In this document: one piece after another, positions 43,160 to 51,690 of the stretch
How the letters are laid out: each line of letters opens with the position of its first letter
How positions within the stretch are numbered: position 1 is the first letter of the stretch
DNA from: Desulfosporosinus acidiphilus SJ4
GTDB taxonomy: Bacteria > Bacillota > Desulfitobacteriia > Desulfitobacteriales > Desulfitobacteriaceae
Length of the DNA: 64,000 bases
Reading direction: 5' to 3'
Assembly (NCBI RefSeq): GCF_000255115.2
Contig: NC_018068.1
Location: 1,116,001 to 1,180,000 of the forward strand
Made by a program: the position numbers and the translations under genes
Notes under the pieces: model-generated
What the model was told of the DNA's origin: nothing
The model's input: the letters and a program-made list of their open reading frames with translations, nothing else
Database searches by the model: none

Positions 43160-45388
43160 TTATTTAGCATGGAGTTGTTTGTTGTTATTCATTGGATACT
43201 TTGAAAGTCTGTTGGAATCTGGGATACTATTCCTCAAGGCATAAATTATTGCTTTTCTTAAGAGTCTCTCCTTTATTGAGGCAGGGGCGGAGAGTTCCAT
43301 TCGTTTTATATGACTTTCGACCGATTTCGGAATCGGCCTAAACAATTCTAGAAGTATTCCTTTTGCCATTTTTATTCGATGTTCTTTAGCAAGGTTTTTT
43401 AATGTTTTAAGGGAACCGCCTAAAATGATATCATCTTCCGTTAAGTCCGTCCCAAAAGGGAAGGGTTTAAATACACCTTGTGCTTGGTAGGGTTTGAGTA
43501 ACGAAGCAATTTTAGCAGGAGTATTATTGCGATATTCCATCGGAATTTCATAATCGAGAGGTATTTTACCGGCTTTTTTTGCCTGAGCCAGCAATTGTCC
43601 TTGGAATCGCGAATCAGCAATATTAATCAATTCAGCAATCACTTCTTTTTCGGGTTTGCTTCGGATATCTGCAATGCCATACTCGGTAACAATAATATCT
43701 TTCATGTGCTTGGGAATGGAGCAATGACCATAACTAAATACAATATTAGATTTGAGGTTTTTCCCGGAACCTTTTGTGCTTTTTATCATCATGATGACCC
43801 GGGCATCGGGGAGCGCATGTCCCATAGCTACAAAGTTATATTGCCCCCCAATGCCGCTGACAACACGGCCGTCCTGAAGTTGATCAGAAGCGATGGCTCC
43901 CAGGATACTTGCAATCATGCCTGTATTAATGAAACGTGCATCCTTACGCTGCAGGCTCCTCAACTCTTCATCACCGTAAAGCTGATTAACTTTTTCCACC
44001 CCGGACATGCCAAAAAGCTGCCTTTCATCTTCACTCATCTCATTTAATGCATTATAAAATGCTTTAGGTCCAACAAAGAAAGCTCCGAGAATAACCTGTC
44101 CGCCCAGTAACTTATTGCCGAGTAATCTTCGTATCTCCGAACGGTTATGTTCTTCATTGAGATCCGTCGAATAGGCAGTCTCTTTATCCATTATGACGTC
44201 ATTGTTTAAAACGAGTCCTTTTTTTAGTATTCCGAACTTTATTAAAAAGTTAAAGTCATTTTCATTAAGCTTTGTATTGATAGCCTTCATGGCAATTAAT
44301 TGATCAATGATATCTGATGGGATATTTTCCGGTGAAAGTTTTCCGGCGTTGATGAGTTTCATGAGTGGGATGTTTTCAAAGACCTGGCGTTTTAAAATCT
44401 TGCTTTTGTACATTTGCAGGAAGGCGTCTACAAACATCTCTGAAGAACCGTAGAGTCCCTTCTCAAAAACACCCGTATCTCCCCAGTTTTGAATCAGCTT
44501 ACTATATCGCTTTTTAATTCCGGTTTTTTCGAGAATTTCTTGATATAATTCATTTTGTTCATTGCGCAGGATAAGGCCTGAAACAATGGCATCACCAAGG
44601 GCCCCAATACCAACTTGAATGGTCCCGCCGTCTTTGATTAAGGTACTGACATTGATTCCAATCATATGGTCAGACAAAGAAACAGAATCTTTTGGCGGGG
44701 CAAAAAGTTCATAATTAAAATCAGGTCCTTGAAGAATCATGTCGTAGCTGCTTCCTTCAACGACGGCATCTCCATACATAAAAGGCATGTTTTTATTTGC
44801 TTCGCCAATCAGGACGACCTTCTCTCCCTTGGCTCTTCGTTCTTGGAAGGTTCTTAGAGCTTCTAAAGAAATGTCAGTATTGCACCCCATGGAATACATT
44901 GTTTTGCCGTCAATTTCCCGATAACCCAGAAGCTGCCCGAATACGTTGACCCCAAGGGCCATAGCGTCTCGGCAGGCATGGGTATAATGAGTGGACATAT
45001 GGTTCTGCTGTGCTTGCGGGTTATTTAAATATCCGCCTGCCTTACTGAAAAACTCATAGGCTTCAACATTAGCAGGGAGTTTTCCGGCTCGGAAATCGAG
45101 CATATACTCTATATCCGGTACGCCTGCAAAAATTCTGTTAACTAACGATTTCAAATATCTATTTTCAAGTTCATTGCTGCCTCGTGGCTTTTCAAGAGGA
45201 AGTGCCGTTAAAATTTTAAGTTTAATTTCGGGATCTTGCTTTGCTCTCCTATAAAGCTCATTTATAAAGAGAATGGGTTTCCCTAGAGCAAGGGTCATAG
45301 AAAAAACGATATCTTTGCCTATGTAATCAATTACTTCATCGACGCACTTTTTAACATCTTCAAAGATCATTCCGGAATTTTCTTGCAT
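43160..45388 (-). CDS. long-form acetyl-CoA hydrolase/CoA-transferase family protein
   Basis: A protein of about 742 residues in the acetyl-CoA hydrolase / 4-hydroxybutyrate CoA-transferase family (usual length about 430-500). The C-terminal transferase block is seen: GIGALGDAIVSGL near 260, VVSGIGGQYNFVAMGHALPDA near 500, IVTEYGIADIRSKPEKEVIAELINIAD near 570. A region between these blocks and a C-terminal tail of about 110 residues are extra, as in the long form. The start is taken as ATG 45388; TTG 45409 is possible. It would move CoA between carboxylates. A link to the 4-hydroxybutyryl-CoA dehydratase-like gene 33 kb away is only inferred. Confidence 0.85.
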   Translation of the reverse strand: MQENSGMIFEDVKKCVDEVIDYIGKDIVFSMTLALGKPILFINELYRRAKQDPEIKLKILTALPLEKPRGSNELENRYLKSLVNRIFAGVPDIEYMLDFRAGKLPANVEAYEFFSKAGGYLNNPQAQQNHMSTHYTHACRDAMALGVNVFGQLLGYREIDGKTMYSMGCNTDISLEALRTFQERRAKGEKVVLIGEANKNMPFMYGDAVVEGSSYDMILQGPDFNYELFAPPKDSVSLSDHMIGINVSTLIKDGGTIQVGIGALGDAIVSGLILRNEQNELYQEILEKTGIKKRYSKLIQNWGDTGVFEKGLYGSSEMFVDAFLQMYKSKILKRQVFENIPLMKLINAGKLSPENIPSDIIDQLIAMKAINTKLNENDFNFLIKFGILKKGLVLNNDVIMDKETAYSTDLNEEHNRSEIRRLLGNKLLGGQVILGAFFVGPKAFYNALNEMSEDERQLFGMSGVEKVNQLYGDEELRSLQRKDARFINTGMIASILGAIASDQLQDGRVVSGIGGQYNFVAMGHALPDARVIMMIKSTKGSGKNLKSNIVFSYGHCSIPKHMKDIIVTEYGIADIRSKPEKEVIAELINIADSRFQGQLLAQAKKAGKIPLDYEIPMEYRNNTPAKIASLLKPYQAQGVFKPFPFGTDLTEDDIILGGSLKTLKNLAKEHRIKMAKGILLELFRPIPKSVESHIKRMELSAPASIKERLLRKAIIYALRNSIPDSNRLSKYPMNNNKQLHAK

Positions 45389-45487
45389 TATAGTCGCCTG
45401 CCATTTCAAATAATTTCTTTTAAAATAAGAGCATACCTATAACGTTTATGCCTGAATAGACTGAGAAGTTAAAGTAGCACGGGTTTA

Positions 45488-45501
45488 TGAATGAACATTC
45501 A
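45488..45501. promoter_or_regulatory. operator-like dyad TGAATG-AA-CATTCA
   Basis: An inverted repeat about 100 bp upstream of the CoA-transferase start. It resembles sites of TetR-type fatty-acid regulators (FadR of Bacillus, TGAATGA...TCATTCA). No regulator gene is adjacent. The rest of 45502-45797 is AT-rich without a gene. Confidence 0.45.
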
Positions 45502-45797
45502 TTTAGTAAAGTTTAGCACATTTTCACAAATAATGAAATGAGTTATCAAAATTATTTACCTAATTTCGATAACTCAAATTTATTAAATATAAATTAATAA
45601 TCAGTATATTCTATTAACAACTTCTGATCCCGTTTTAATAATCCTAGGTATTTATGACTAACTATTTATTCGTTTTCCTCCGGATTGGCGCCCTGAACAT
45701 CCCCATATTCTCCCGGAATTTTGCGGAATAATTGTAAATTTCATAACGCTATTCTTTGAAATTTAGCCGGGAAATCGATAACGTAATTGAAAATCAG

Positions 45798-45830
45798 AAT
45801 CCCTCCGGAAAGCAAACCAGAGGGATTTTT
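45798..45830. terminator. terminator-like hairpin downstream of the NapC-type gene
   Basis: AATCCCTC pairs with GAGGGATT around 14 nt; a T-run follows on the plus strand only. Confidence 0.5.
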
Positions 45831-45861
45831 GTCCTATTAGGCCCCTATGCTCCTGTGCAAA

Positions 45862-46377
45862 TTACTGAGTAGTGGTTGATGTTGATGCATGACCCACATT
45901 ACCATGACAAGAGATACAGTTAACATTACCGGAAATCATGGGTTGGTGGCTGATAGGCGGGGCATTTGGAGCAGAACCGGGGGCAAGGGTAATATTTTTA
46001 GCATTTGGGTAAGCACTGTCTTTGCCGCTATGGCAATACAAACAAGCATCGATATGAGGGGTCCATGCTATTTGAGCCGGAACTTGATGAGTGAAATGCA
46101 GGTAAAGTTCTTTATAACTGCTTACTTTACGCACTATGTAGCCGATGTTCCCAGGCGCAGCATGACAATTTAGGCACTCTACTGTTTTGTGAGGGCCTTT
46201 TTCCCAAGAGGCCACTTGGGGGGCAATTTCATGACAAGACGTACAGAATTGTGGACGAGAAGTGTAGTGCATTCCTGCGTAAGCTCCAACGAGCAATACT
46301 ACAAGTACAATTAATCCAATTAGCACGGTTTTTTGAGTTTTACTGGCTTTGGCGGGCTGTCCTTCATTTGGTGCCAT
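45862..46377 (-). CDS. NapC/NirT (NrfH-like) membrane-anchored tetrahaem cytochrome c
   Basis: A 171-residue protein. One N-terminal membrane anchor (residues 17-35) is followed by four CxxCH haem sites: CTSCH, CLNCH, CLYCH and CISCH. Proteins of this type take electrons from menaquinol and pass them to an outer reductase. ATG 46377 has AGAGG 9 nt upstream and is preferred to the ATG at 46386. It is divergent from the hexahaem lipoprotein at 46575, its possible redox partner. Confidence 0.9.
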   Translation of the reverse strand: MAPNEGQPAKASKTQKTVLIGLIVLVVLLVGAYAGMHYTSRPQFCTSCHEIAPQVASWEKGPHKTVECLNCHAAPGNIGYIVRKVSSYKELYLHFTHQVPAQIAWTPHIDACLYCHSGKDSAYPNAKNITLAPGSAPNAPPISHQPMISGNVNCISCHGNVGHASTSTTTQ

Positions 46378-46574
46378 TGTCATCATCCTCTTTATGAAAC
46401 ATATTGTCTTCTTCTACTGACTTATTGTTGCATGAACTTGCAAAAAATATGTAAATAACTCTTTTAAATAACTCTTGGAAACATCGCCATTGTTAATCTT
46501 AAAAGAAAGTATAAAAGGATCTATTTTCGGTAAACTATGGATGATTAAGGAACCAGTGAAGGAGGTAATTTTTA

Positions 46575-47642
46575 GTGCGTCGTCTTAAAATTCTTGTTTT
46601 TTCGATCTTGACTTTAGTTATAATCACCCTCATTGCAGCCTGTAATAATCAGACTCCTGCACCTGCACCAACTTCGCCCCAAACGACACCCAATGTAACG
46701 CAGACTTCTAACACCAATCCAACTTACGTAGGAGAACAAACTTGTCTATCTTGTCATAAGAAAACCAACTATGATAAAACAGCTCATTTTCAGTCCTTTA
46801 AACCATTATCGGCTTATAAATTTGACAAAACCTATAGTACAGTTACCGTCTATGATGGAGCTGCTAATGACGCTAAATCTACAACAGTTGATTTGAGTAA
46901 AGCACTTGGAGTTCAAATGGACACATATGTTATTGCTCAAATTCCTAAGACAGCCGGTTTTGCCAAACAATATTACAGGGTAGGAAAGGTCAGCAAAAAC
47001 CCAGACGGAACTTACAAGATCCAAAGTGCAGGTCTTGTCAAAGGAACTCAAAACTGGTCTGCGGAAGATTATTCCTGTCTCGAATGCCATAGCCCTAGTA
47101 TGGGAAAAGCAGGTTCACCAGATTTAACGATTACCTGCGAATCATGTCACGGACCTGGCAGCGCGCATGTTGCAGCAACCTCGGACGATCAAAAGAAAGC
47201 GACTATGCCTTTGCCCACTTCAGATACTTGCTTAAAGTGCCACAATAGTGATCCTACGAAAGATCCGAAGACTGGTGCAATTATAACCACAAACCACTAC
47301 GGAACACGCGACTTTACGTTCAGTAAGCATAATACAACGGGTATGATTAACGGATGCTTGACCTGTCACCAATATCATGCTCCTGATGCTAACGGCGGAT
47401 TACTGAGGAAAACCAATCCAAATGATATTTGTGCCACTTGTCATGCAGGGAAAAACTACGATGTAAAAACAATCATGTGGGATAATAAGTCTGATCCCTA
47501 TAACCACATCACTGCCGACCATAGTTTCACAGCTGTTCCAGAGTCTGCAACAAAAGTTAATCCAACGACTAAAAATGTCGAAATCACAGACCCAACGGTG
47601 TTGGATATGATTAAAAAGGCGTTGCCTAATTTAGCTAAGTAA
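46575..47642 (+). CDS. multihaem c-type cytochrome lipoprotein
   Basis: A 355-residue exported protein. The lipoprotein signal peptide ends at the lipobox LIAAC (Cys 22 or so), followed by a Pro/Thr-rich linker. Six CxxCH sites are visible: CLSCH, CLECH, CESCH, CLKCH, CLTCH and CATCH. The spacing of the middle ones recalls cytochrome c554-type folds. Start GTG with GAAGGAGGT 8 nt upstream. It probably receives electrons from the divergent NapC-like protein, on the outer face of the membrane; the final acceptor is unknown. Confidence 0.9.
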   Translation: MRRLKILVFSILTLVIITLIAACNNQTPAPAPTSPQTTPNVTQTSNTNPTYVGEQTCLSCHKKTNYDKTAHFQSFKPLSAYKFDKTYSTVTVYDGAANDAKSTTVDLSKALGVQMDTYVIAQIPKTAGFAKQYYRVGKVSKNPDGTYKIQSAGLVKGTQNWSAEDYSCLECHSPSMGKAGSPDLTITCESCHGPGSAHVAATSDDQKKATMPLPTSDTCLKCHNSDPTKDPKTGAIITTNHYGTRDFTFSKHNTTGMINGCLTCHQYHAPDANGGLLRKTNPNDICATCHAGKNYDVKTIMWDNKSDPYNHITADHSFTAVPESATKVNPTTKNVEITDPTVLDMIKKALPNLAK

Positions 47643-47661
47643 ACTATATAACTCGAGTGAA

Positions 47662-47695
47662 AGGGCCGTGTTGAAACTTTGTTTCTCACGGCCCT
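47662..47695 (+). terminator. terminator-like hairpin after the cytochrome gene
   Basis: AGGGCCGTG pairs with CACGGCCCT around 16 nt. T-run is absent. Confidence 0.55.
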
Positions 47696-47786
47696 GTAAT
47701 AGGTTTTGGAATGGGGAAAGGCTGACCTTCAGAGCGTGAAAAGGCGAAAGGGGGCCGGGCGTGGGTGTGAGCGTGAAGAGGTGAAA

Positions 47787-47834
47787 GCGTGAAAGGGTCC
47801 TTTTGACACATGTGTCAAAAGGACCCTTTCACGC
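47787..47834. repeat. perfect 48-bp palindrome
   Basis: Two 24-bp arms with no spacer, from GCGTGAAAGGGTCC through TTTTGACACA at the centre and back. Degenerate GCGTGAA(A/G)GG units precede it at 47735-47790. Its core GGTCCTT-TGACACA is shared with the palindrome at 48912. Confidence 0.95.
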
Positions 47835-47922
47835 CTTGTGAGCTTCCATTATCAGGTTTAGTGTGATAATTTATTAAGAGTAAATTGATTGATAGACGAT
47901 TGTATTTCAAGGAGGGACATTT

Positions 47923-48879
47923 GTGAAGGTTTTGGTAATCGGTCTGGGTGCGTTAGGAACAGCATATTCCTGTTTTTTAAGTTTGGCGGGGCACGAAGTG
48001 ACAGGAGTAGGTAGACCCGCTATTTTAGATAAGATTAGAAACAATGGTGTTAAAGTTACAGGTATTTGGGGAGAACATAGCGCTAAACTTAGTGGAATGG
48101 TATCTGAGGTCGCAGAACTCGATCGTGATCAATTCGAAATGATTATTGTCACCGTAAAAACCTTTGCAACTGAAGAAATCGCCAAAAATATTTCCCATCT
48201 CGTTGGAGATAATACTCATGTGTTTCTCCTGCAAAATGGCTATGGAAATTTTGAATCGGCAGCGAACTATATTTCCGAAGATAGAATTATACTAGGGAGA
48301 GTAATTTTTGGAGCAGAGCTGGTTGCTCCGGGGGAGTCAATCGTTACAGTAATAGCAGATGATGTAGTTTTAGGGTCACCCAAAAATCTTATACCTCATG
48401 AGTTTCTTGATGAGTATGCAGGGATTTTTACTAAAGCAGGCATTCCCACAAAGTCTTCCCTTGAAATCATGAAATATATTTGGGGAAAAATCATTTATAA
48501 CTCAGCGCTTAACTCCCTTGGTGCGATCTTTGAAGTGAGTTATGGTCAACTGGCTGAAGAACCCATTACCAGGGATCTCATGAATAAGATTATTGAAGAA
48601 ATTTTTAACTTGTTTAAAGCGAGGGGAATCGTAACATTTTGGTCTGATGCTCAAAGTTATCTGGAAAACTTCTATCAGAACTTGATCCCTCCGACATCCG
48701 CCCATCACGCTTCAATGCTTCAAGATATTCAGAGTGGCCGCCGTACAGAAATTGAATCTCTCAATGGTGCCGTGGTTAAACTAGCTCATGAATCAGGAGT
48801 GTCCGTCCCCACGAATGAAATTATCGTGTCTATGGTAAAGGCCAAAGAACATTTTAATTATCGCCAACGCACATGTTGA
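47923..48879 (+). CDS. ketopantoate reductase family protein (PanE/ApbA)
   Basis: A 318-residue NADPH-dependent reductase. The Rossmann motif GLGALGTAYSCFL starts at residue 7. VTVKTFATEE is near residue 69, LLQNGYGNFE near 102, and the C-terminal helix bundle has the catalytic Lys in MKYIWGKIIYNSALN near 186-198. It would reduce 2-dehydropantoate for CoA synthesis, or a related 2-oxoacid. Start GTG 47923 has AAGGAGGG 7 nt upstream. It lies between two related palindromes. Confidence 0.88.
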   Translation: MKVLVIGLGALGTAYSCFLSLAGHEVTGVGRPAILDKIRNNGVKVTGIWGEHSAKLSGMVSEVAELDRDQFEMIIVTVKTFATEEIAKNISHLVGDNTHVFLLQNGYGNFESAANYISEDRIILGRVIFGAELVAPGESIVTVIADDVVLGSPKNLIPHEFLDEYAGIFTKAGIPTKSSLEIMKYIWGKIIYNSALNSLGAIFEVSYGQLAEEPITRDLMNKIIEEIFNLFKARGIVTFWSDAQSYLENFYQNLIPPTSAHHASMLQDIQSGRRTEIESLNGAVVKLAHESGVSVPTNEIIVSMVKAKEHFNYRQRTC

Positions 48880-48911
48880 AATAGAAAATGCGGAGAGGGT
48901 GAATGCGGAGA

Positions 48912-48956
48912 GGGGACGGTCCTTCTGACACATTTTGTGTCAGAAGGACCGTCCCC
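48912..48956. repeat. 45-bp palindrome related to 47787-47834
   Basis: 21-bp arms (GGGGACGGTCCTTCTGACACA and its complement) around TTT. It is preceded by a direct duplication of TGCGGAGAGGG at 48888-48914. It lies between convergent genes and may act as terminator. Confidence 0.9.
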
Positions 48957-48965
48957 CTTACACGC

Positions 48966-49541
48966 TTAACGAACTTGCTTTAGAAGCTTTGCCATATTTT
49001 GGCCGAGGACCTGGAAAGTCTGAATTCCTTCCTCATCCTTTTGGACGTCTCCCGGGTCACGCGATAGGGTCATATTCCAATAGCTTGAAGAGCAAATTGT
49101 CATTTCGGCGATACCAAAAAAGAAGTTAATAGCCGAATATGTAAAGGTTGAACCTGCTCTGCGCACGGAAACCACAGCTGTTCCAACTTTTCCTCTGAGT
49201 AAAGAGCCTCCGTTGGATTTTGCAACATATCCACATCGATCGATTAAAGCTTTTACTTCAGTACTGACATTACTAAAGTAGGTGGGGGAACCAATGATAA
49301 TGCCATCAGCTTTTTCTATCTTTTCAATGAAGGTATTCATTTCATCGTCCTTGCGTGCACAGCGGTTATCTTTGTTTTTTCCACATTGACCGCAAGCCAA
49401 ACAACCAAAGACTTTACGCCCTCCCAATTGGACGATTTCTGTCTCGATGCCTTCCTTCTCTAATTCAGCCAAGACCATTTTAAGGCTTTGGGCAGTATTT
49501 CCATTGGCTCGAGGGCTGCCATTAAATGCAACAACTTTCAT
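48966..49541 (-). CDS. NADPH-dependent FMN reductase / iron-sulfur flavoprotein family
   Basis: A 191-residue flavodoxin-fold protein. FMN-binding FNGSPRANGNTAQ begins at residue 5; GSPTYFSNVSTEVKALIDR is near residue 83. A Cys cluster CLACGQCGKNKDNRC (about 47-61) is the pattern that binds 4Fe-4S in iron-sulfur flavoproteins. It is divergent from the HxlR regulator gene, a common arrangement in which the regulator controls the flavoprotein. A GAGGAGCG site precedes the ATG. Confidence 0.9.
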   Translation of the reverse strand: MKVVAFNGSPRANGNTAQSLKMVLAELEKEGIETEIVQLGGRKVFGCLACGQCGKNKDNRCARKDDEMNTFIEKIEKADGIIIGSPTYFSNVSTEVKALIDRCGYVAKSNGGSLLRGKVGTAVVSVRRAGSTFTYSAINFFFGIAEMTICSSSYWNMTLSRDPGDVQKDEEGIQTFQVLGQNMAKLLKQVR

Positions 49542-49583
49542 AATTTGAACGCTCCTCTTCTATATTTTTGAATAGTTGCTTGG

Positions 49584-49655
49584 TATAATATTAAACAATA
49601 TACTCTAAATTGACAAGTACGTACTTTTGAGTGCTATAGTATTAAACTATATACT
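49584..49655. promoter_or_regulatory. duplicated 21-bp operator-like sites with a central palindrome
   Basis: TATARTATTAAACWATATACT occurs at 49584-49604 and 49635-49655, 51 bp apart (about five helical turns). The second holds TATAGT-N5-ACTATA. Midway lies the palindrome AAGTACGTACTT (49615-49626). They occupy the intergenic region of the flavoprotein and HxlR genes. Confidence 0.7.
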
Positions 49656-49741
49656 AAGTATCTTATTGCCATGTCTTTTAAGTCGAGTATCAACTTTACA
49701 CCCTCATTCTGCAAAATTTAACGTTTAAGGAGAGTTCGAAG

Positions 49742-50098
49742 ATGATTAAGTTTAAGAATAATGAATACCAGTGTTCAATGGAATTAACGTTAGCTTTGAT
49801 AGGTGGAAAGTGGAAAGCCCTAATACTCTGGCATTTAGGCGATAAAACCTTAAGATATAATGAGATGAGAAAGGTTTTGCCTAGTATTACTCCTAAAATG
49901 CTGACTCAGCAGTTAAGAGAATTAGAAGATAGTGGACTGGTCAAGCGATTGATCTATACGCAAATCCCCCCCAAGGTCGAATATTCCCTAACTGATGCCG
50001 GAAAAAGTCTCTTGCCAATCCTAGATACTCTCTGTAAATGGGGGTTAAGCTATGCAAGTGAATTTGAACATGCGGAACAAAACAAAGAAGTTGAGTGA
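49742..50098 (+). CDS. HxlR-family transcriptional regulator 1
   Basis: A 118-residue winged helix-turn-helix protein of the HxlR type. It opens with YQCSMELTLALIGGKWKALI (Cys 11 or so is the redox-active position of several family members), followed by LRYNEMRKVLPSITPKMLTQ as recognition region and VEYSLTDAG wing. AAGGAGA lies 9 nt before the ATG. It is divergent from the flavoprotein gene, with repeated operator-like sites between. Confidence 0.92.
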   Translation: MIKFKNNEYQCSMELTLALIGGKWKALILWHLGDKTLRYNEMRKVLPSITPKMLTQQLRELEDSGLVKRLIYTQIPPKVEYSLTDAGKSLLPILDTLCKWGLSYASEFEHAEQNKEVE

Positions 50099-50256
50099 AT
50101 GGAGTAAAGAACTTAGAATTGTTAACTTAATTAACAACCGATAATAGATTTTGGATTTAGGTAATCGAAGAAGAATTGGATATAAATAGACTTTTATGTA
50201 TGGAAAAATGTTCTGTTAGTAATACTATGGTAAATGTAGGATAGGAGGTGGTCGAA

Positions 50257-50346
50257 ATGGGTGATAAAAGTCCGAAAAATAAGGCGAAAATGAAGAAACG
50301 ATCAGAGAAGAAAGATAATGGTACCCCCCCTTTTGTTCTTCCTTAA
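50257..50346 (+). CDS. very small basic protein
   Basis: A 29-residue product, MGDKSPKNKAKMKKRSEKKD then NGTPPFVLP. Small Lys-rich proteins with a MGDKSPK-like start occur widely in bacteria without known function. TAGGAGGTGG lies 9 nt upstream and a terminator follows at 50391, so it has a complete expression signal set. Confidence 0.65.
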   Translation: MGDKSPKNKAKMKKRSEKKDNGTPPFVLP

Positions 50347-50390
50347 AAGAATGTATTATTCAAGGTATCAATTTTGTTAGTTAATTAATG

Positions 50391-50415
50391 ATCCGGCTTA
50401 AAGCCGGATTTTTCT
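50391..50415 (+). terminator. rho-independent terminator
   Basis: ATCCGGCTT / AAGCCGGAT followed by TTTTC. It ends the small basic-protein gene. Confidence 0.8.
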
Positions 50416-50556
50416 TGTACTATCAGAAAGTATAACCTTTGGTTGTATACTGCAAGAAGAGCTAATTCGTGCGAAGACAGTGTCTTCGTCTTCTGGCATA
50501 AGTGCAACTTAGCTGCCGCTTTCGCCGGAGGCTCAGCGCCAGCTAAGTTTTCTTTA
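50414..50556 (+). repeat. dispersed repeat B, copy 3
   Basis: The best-preserved copy. It has three hairpins: AGTATAACC/GGTTGTATACT, CGAAGAC/GTCTTCG, and a long terminal stem CTTAGCT...AGCTAAG followed by TTTTCTTTA. The last would act as a rho-independent terminator if transcribed. The rest of 50557-50738 shows no gene. Confidence 0.88.
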
Positions 50557-50738
50557 CAATATCCCCCCCCATGTCCTAAGTGGTACCACCGACGAATGTA
50601 AATGGGGAAAACACCTAGTTTATAGGATACTTAGTAAAGTTGTCTTAGAAATCATGTGAATATTATCGTTTTATTGTATAATATGCATATCAGTGCTATA
50701 GTTTGAAAATATTTTAATTTACGAAAGGATTGAGATCA

Positions 50739-51128
50739 TTGTTAGTCTGGAAAGAGGAATATTCAATAGGAGTAGAACATATTGACGAACAACATAAGCA
50801 CCTTTTTGAAATAGGAAATAGAATATACGACTTATTAGAAAATTATTTGTATGTTGACAAGTATGATAAAATCATAGCGATCATCCACGAACTGAGTGAT
50901 TATACAAAGTATCATTTTAAAGCTGAGGAAGATTATATGCTGGAAATAAAATATCCTCGGTATTTTAGCCAAAAAGTTGAACATGATGACTTCATTCAAA
51001 AAATTGAACAAATAGATTTTGAAGAAATTGATCAAGACCAGGACAAACATATCCGCGAAATTTTAACCTTTGTGTTTGATTGGGTACTAGAACATATTTT
51101 GAAAAAGGATATGCTTATCGGAGCTTAA
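50739..51128 (+). CDS. bacteriohemerythrin
   Basis: A 129-residue O2-binding diiron protein. Residues follow the family order: LVWKEEYSIGVEHIDEQHKHLFE, then YHFKAEEDYM, VEHDDF and WVLEHILKKD, which carry the His and Glu/Asp iron ligands. Start is TTG 50739, with AAAGGA about 11 nt upstream; an earlier TTG at 50730 is too close to that site. It may carry O2 or protect oxygen-sensitive enzymes. Confidence 0.92.
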   Translation: MLVWKEEYSIGVEHIDEQHKHLFEIGNRIYDLLENYLYVDKYDKIIAIIHELSDYTKYHFKAEEDYMLEIKYPRYFSQKVEHDDFIQKIEQIDFEEIDQDQDKHIREILTFVFDWVLEHILKKDMLIGA

Positions 51129-51202
51129 GGTAATGGGAATCGCTCCTGCTTGGAGTAGAAGTCACACGGATAATTTATTGCAAAGAGTTTCTACATCAAA
51201 AG

Positions 51203-51234
51203 AGCCTTCCACCTATATAATTATGTGGAAGGCT
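51203..51234. terminator. bidirectional terminator
   Basis: AGCCTTCCAC pairs with GTGGAAGGCT around 12 nt, between the convergent hemerythrin and DUF1858 genes. Confidence 0.8.
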
Positions 51235-51268
51235 TGGAAATTTTATGGCTTAGGTAAAAGGTTTGTAG

Positions 51269-51463
51269 TTAATGAGTGATAGCATCGTTAAGATCTTTGA
51301 GTAAATGAGGAACATCAATCCCGTGGGCCAAAGCTCCTTGCTCCAAATTTTCAAAACGTGCGGCCATACATCCGAAACAATGCATTCCGTAGCTAAGCAG
51401 GATATCTGCTGCTTTAGGATACTTTTCAACAACTTCAGTGATTGACATATCTCCTGTTATCAT
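51269..51463 (-). CDS. DUF1858 domain protein
   Basis: A 64-residue protein made of one DUF1858 domain: DMSITEVVEKYPKAADILLS, then GMHCFGCMAARFENLEQGA. The C-x2-C pair is the typical feature, often found next to hemerythrin or hybrid-cluster proteins. Its neighbour here is indeed the bacteriohemerythrin. GAGGAGT precedes the ATG. The role is unknown. Confidence 0.88.
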   Translation of the reverse strand: MITGDMSITEVVEKYPKAADILLSYGMHCFGCMAARFENLEQGALAHGIDVPHLLKDLNDAITH

Positions 51464-51690
51464 GAAACAATCAACTCCTCTTTATTCTTTATAAATAAGG
51501 TTCTCAGCTTAATATGTCTGTATTTTATTAAAAAAATTTCCTTTTCTAAACGGTAAATTAATCTATACCTAACAAAAACAGATAATATTTTGCTGAAGCT
51601 TACTCGGGTTGAAAGTTAAACTAAAGTTTACCGCATCTCACCTGCATAGGGTATTTTGCCGATCAATTTTAGAGAAATATCCCCAAAGTT

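Noticed and set aside
47735-47834. CRISPR-like array suggested by GCGTGAAAGG repeats
   Set aside because: Units are degenerate, without regular spacers, and no cas genes are near.
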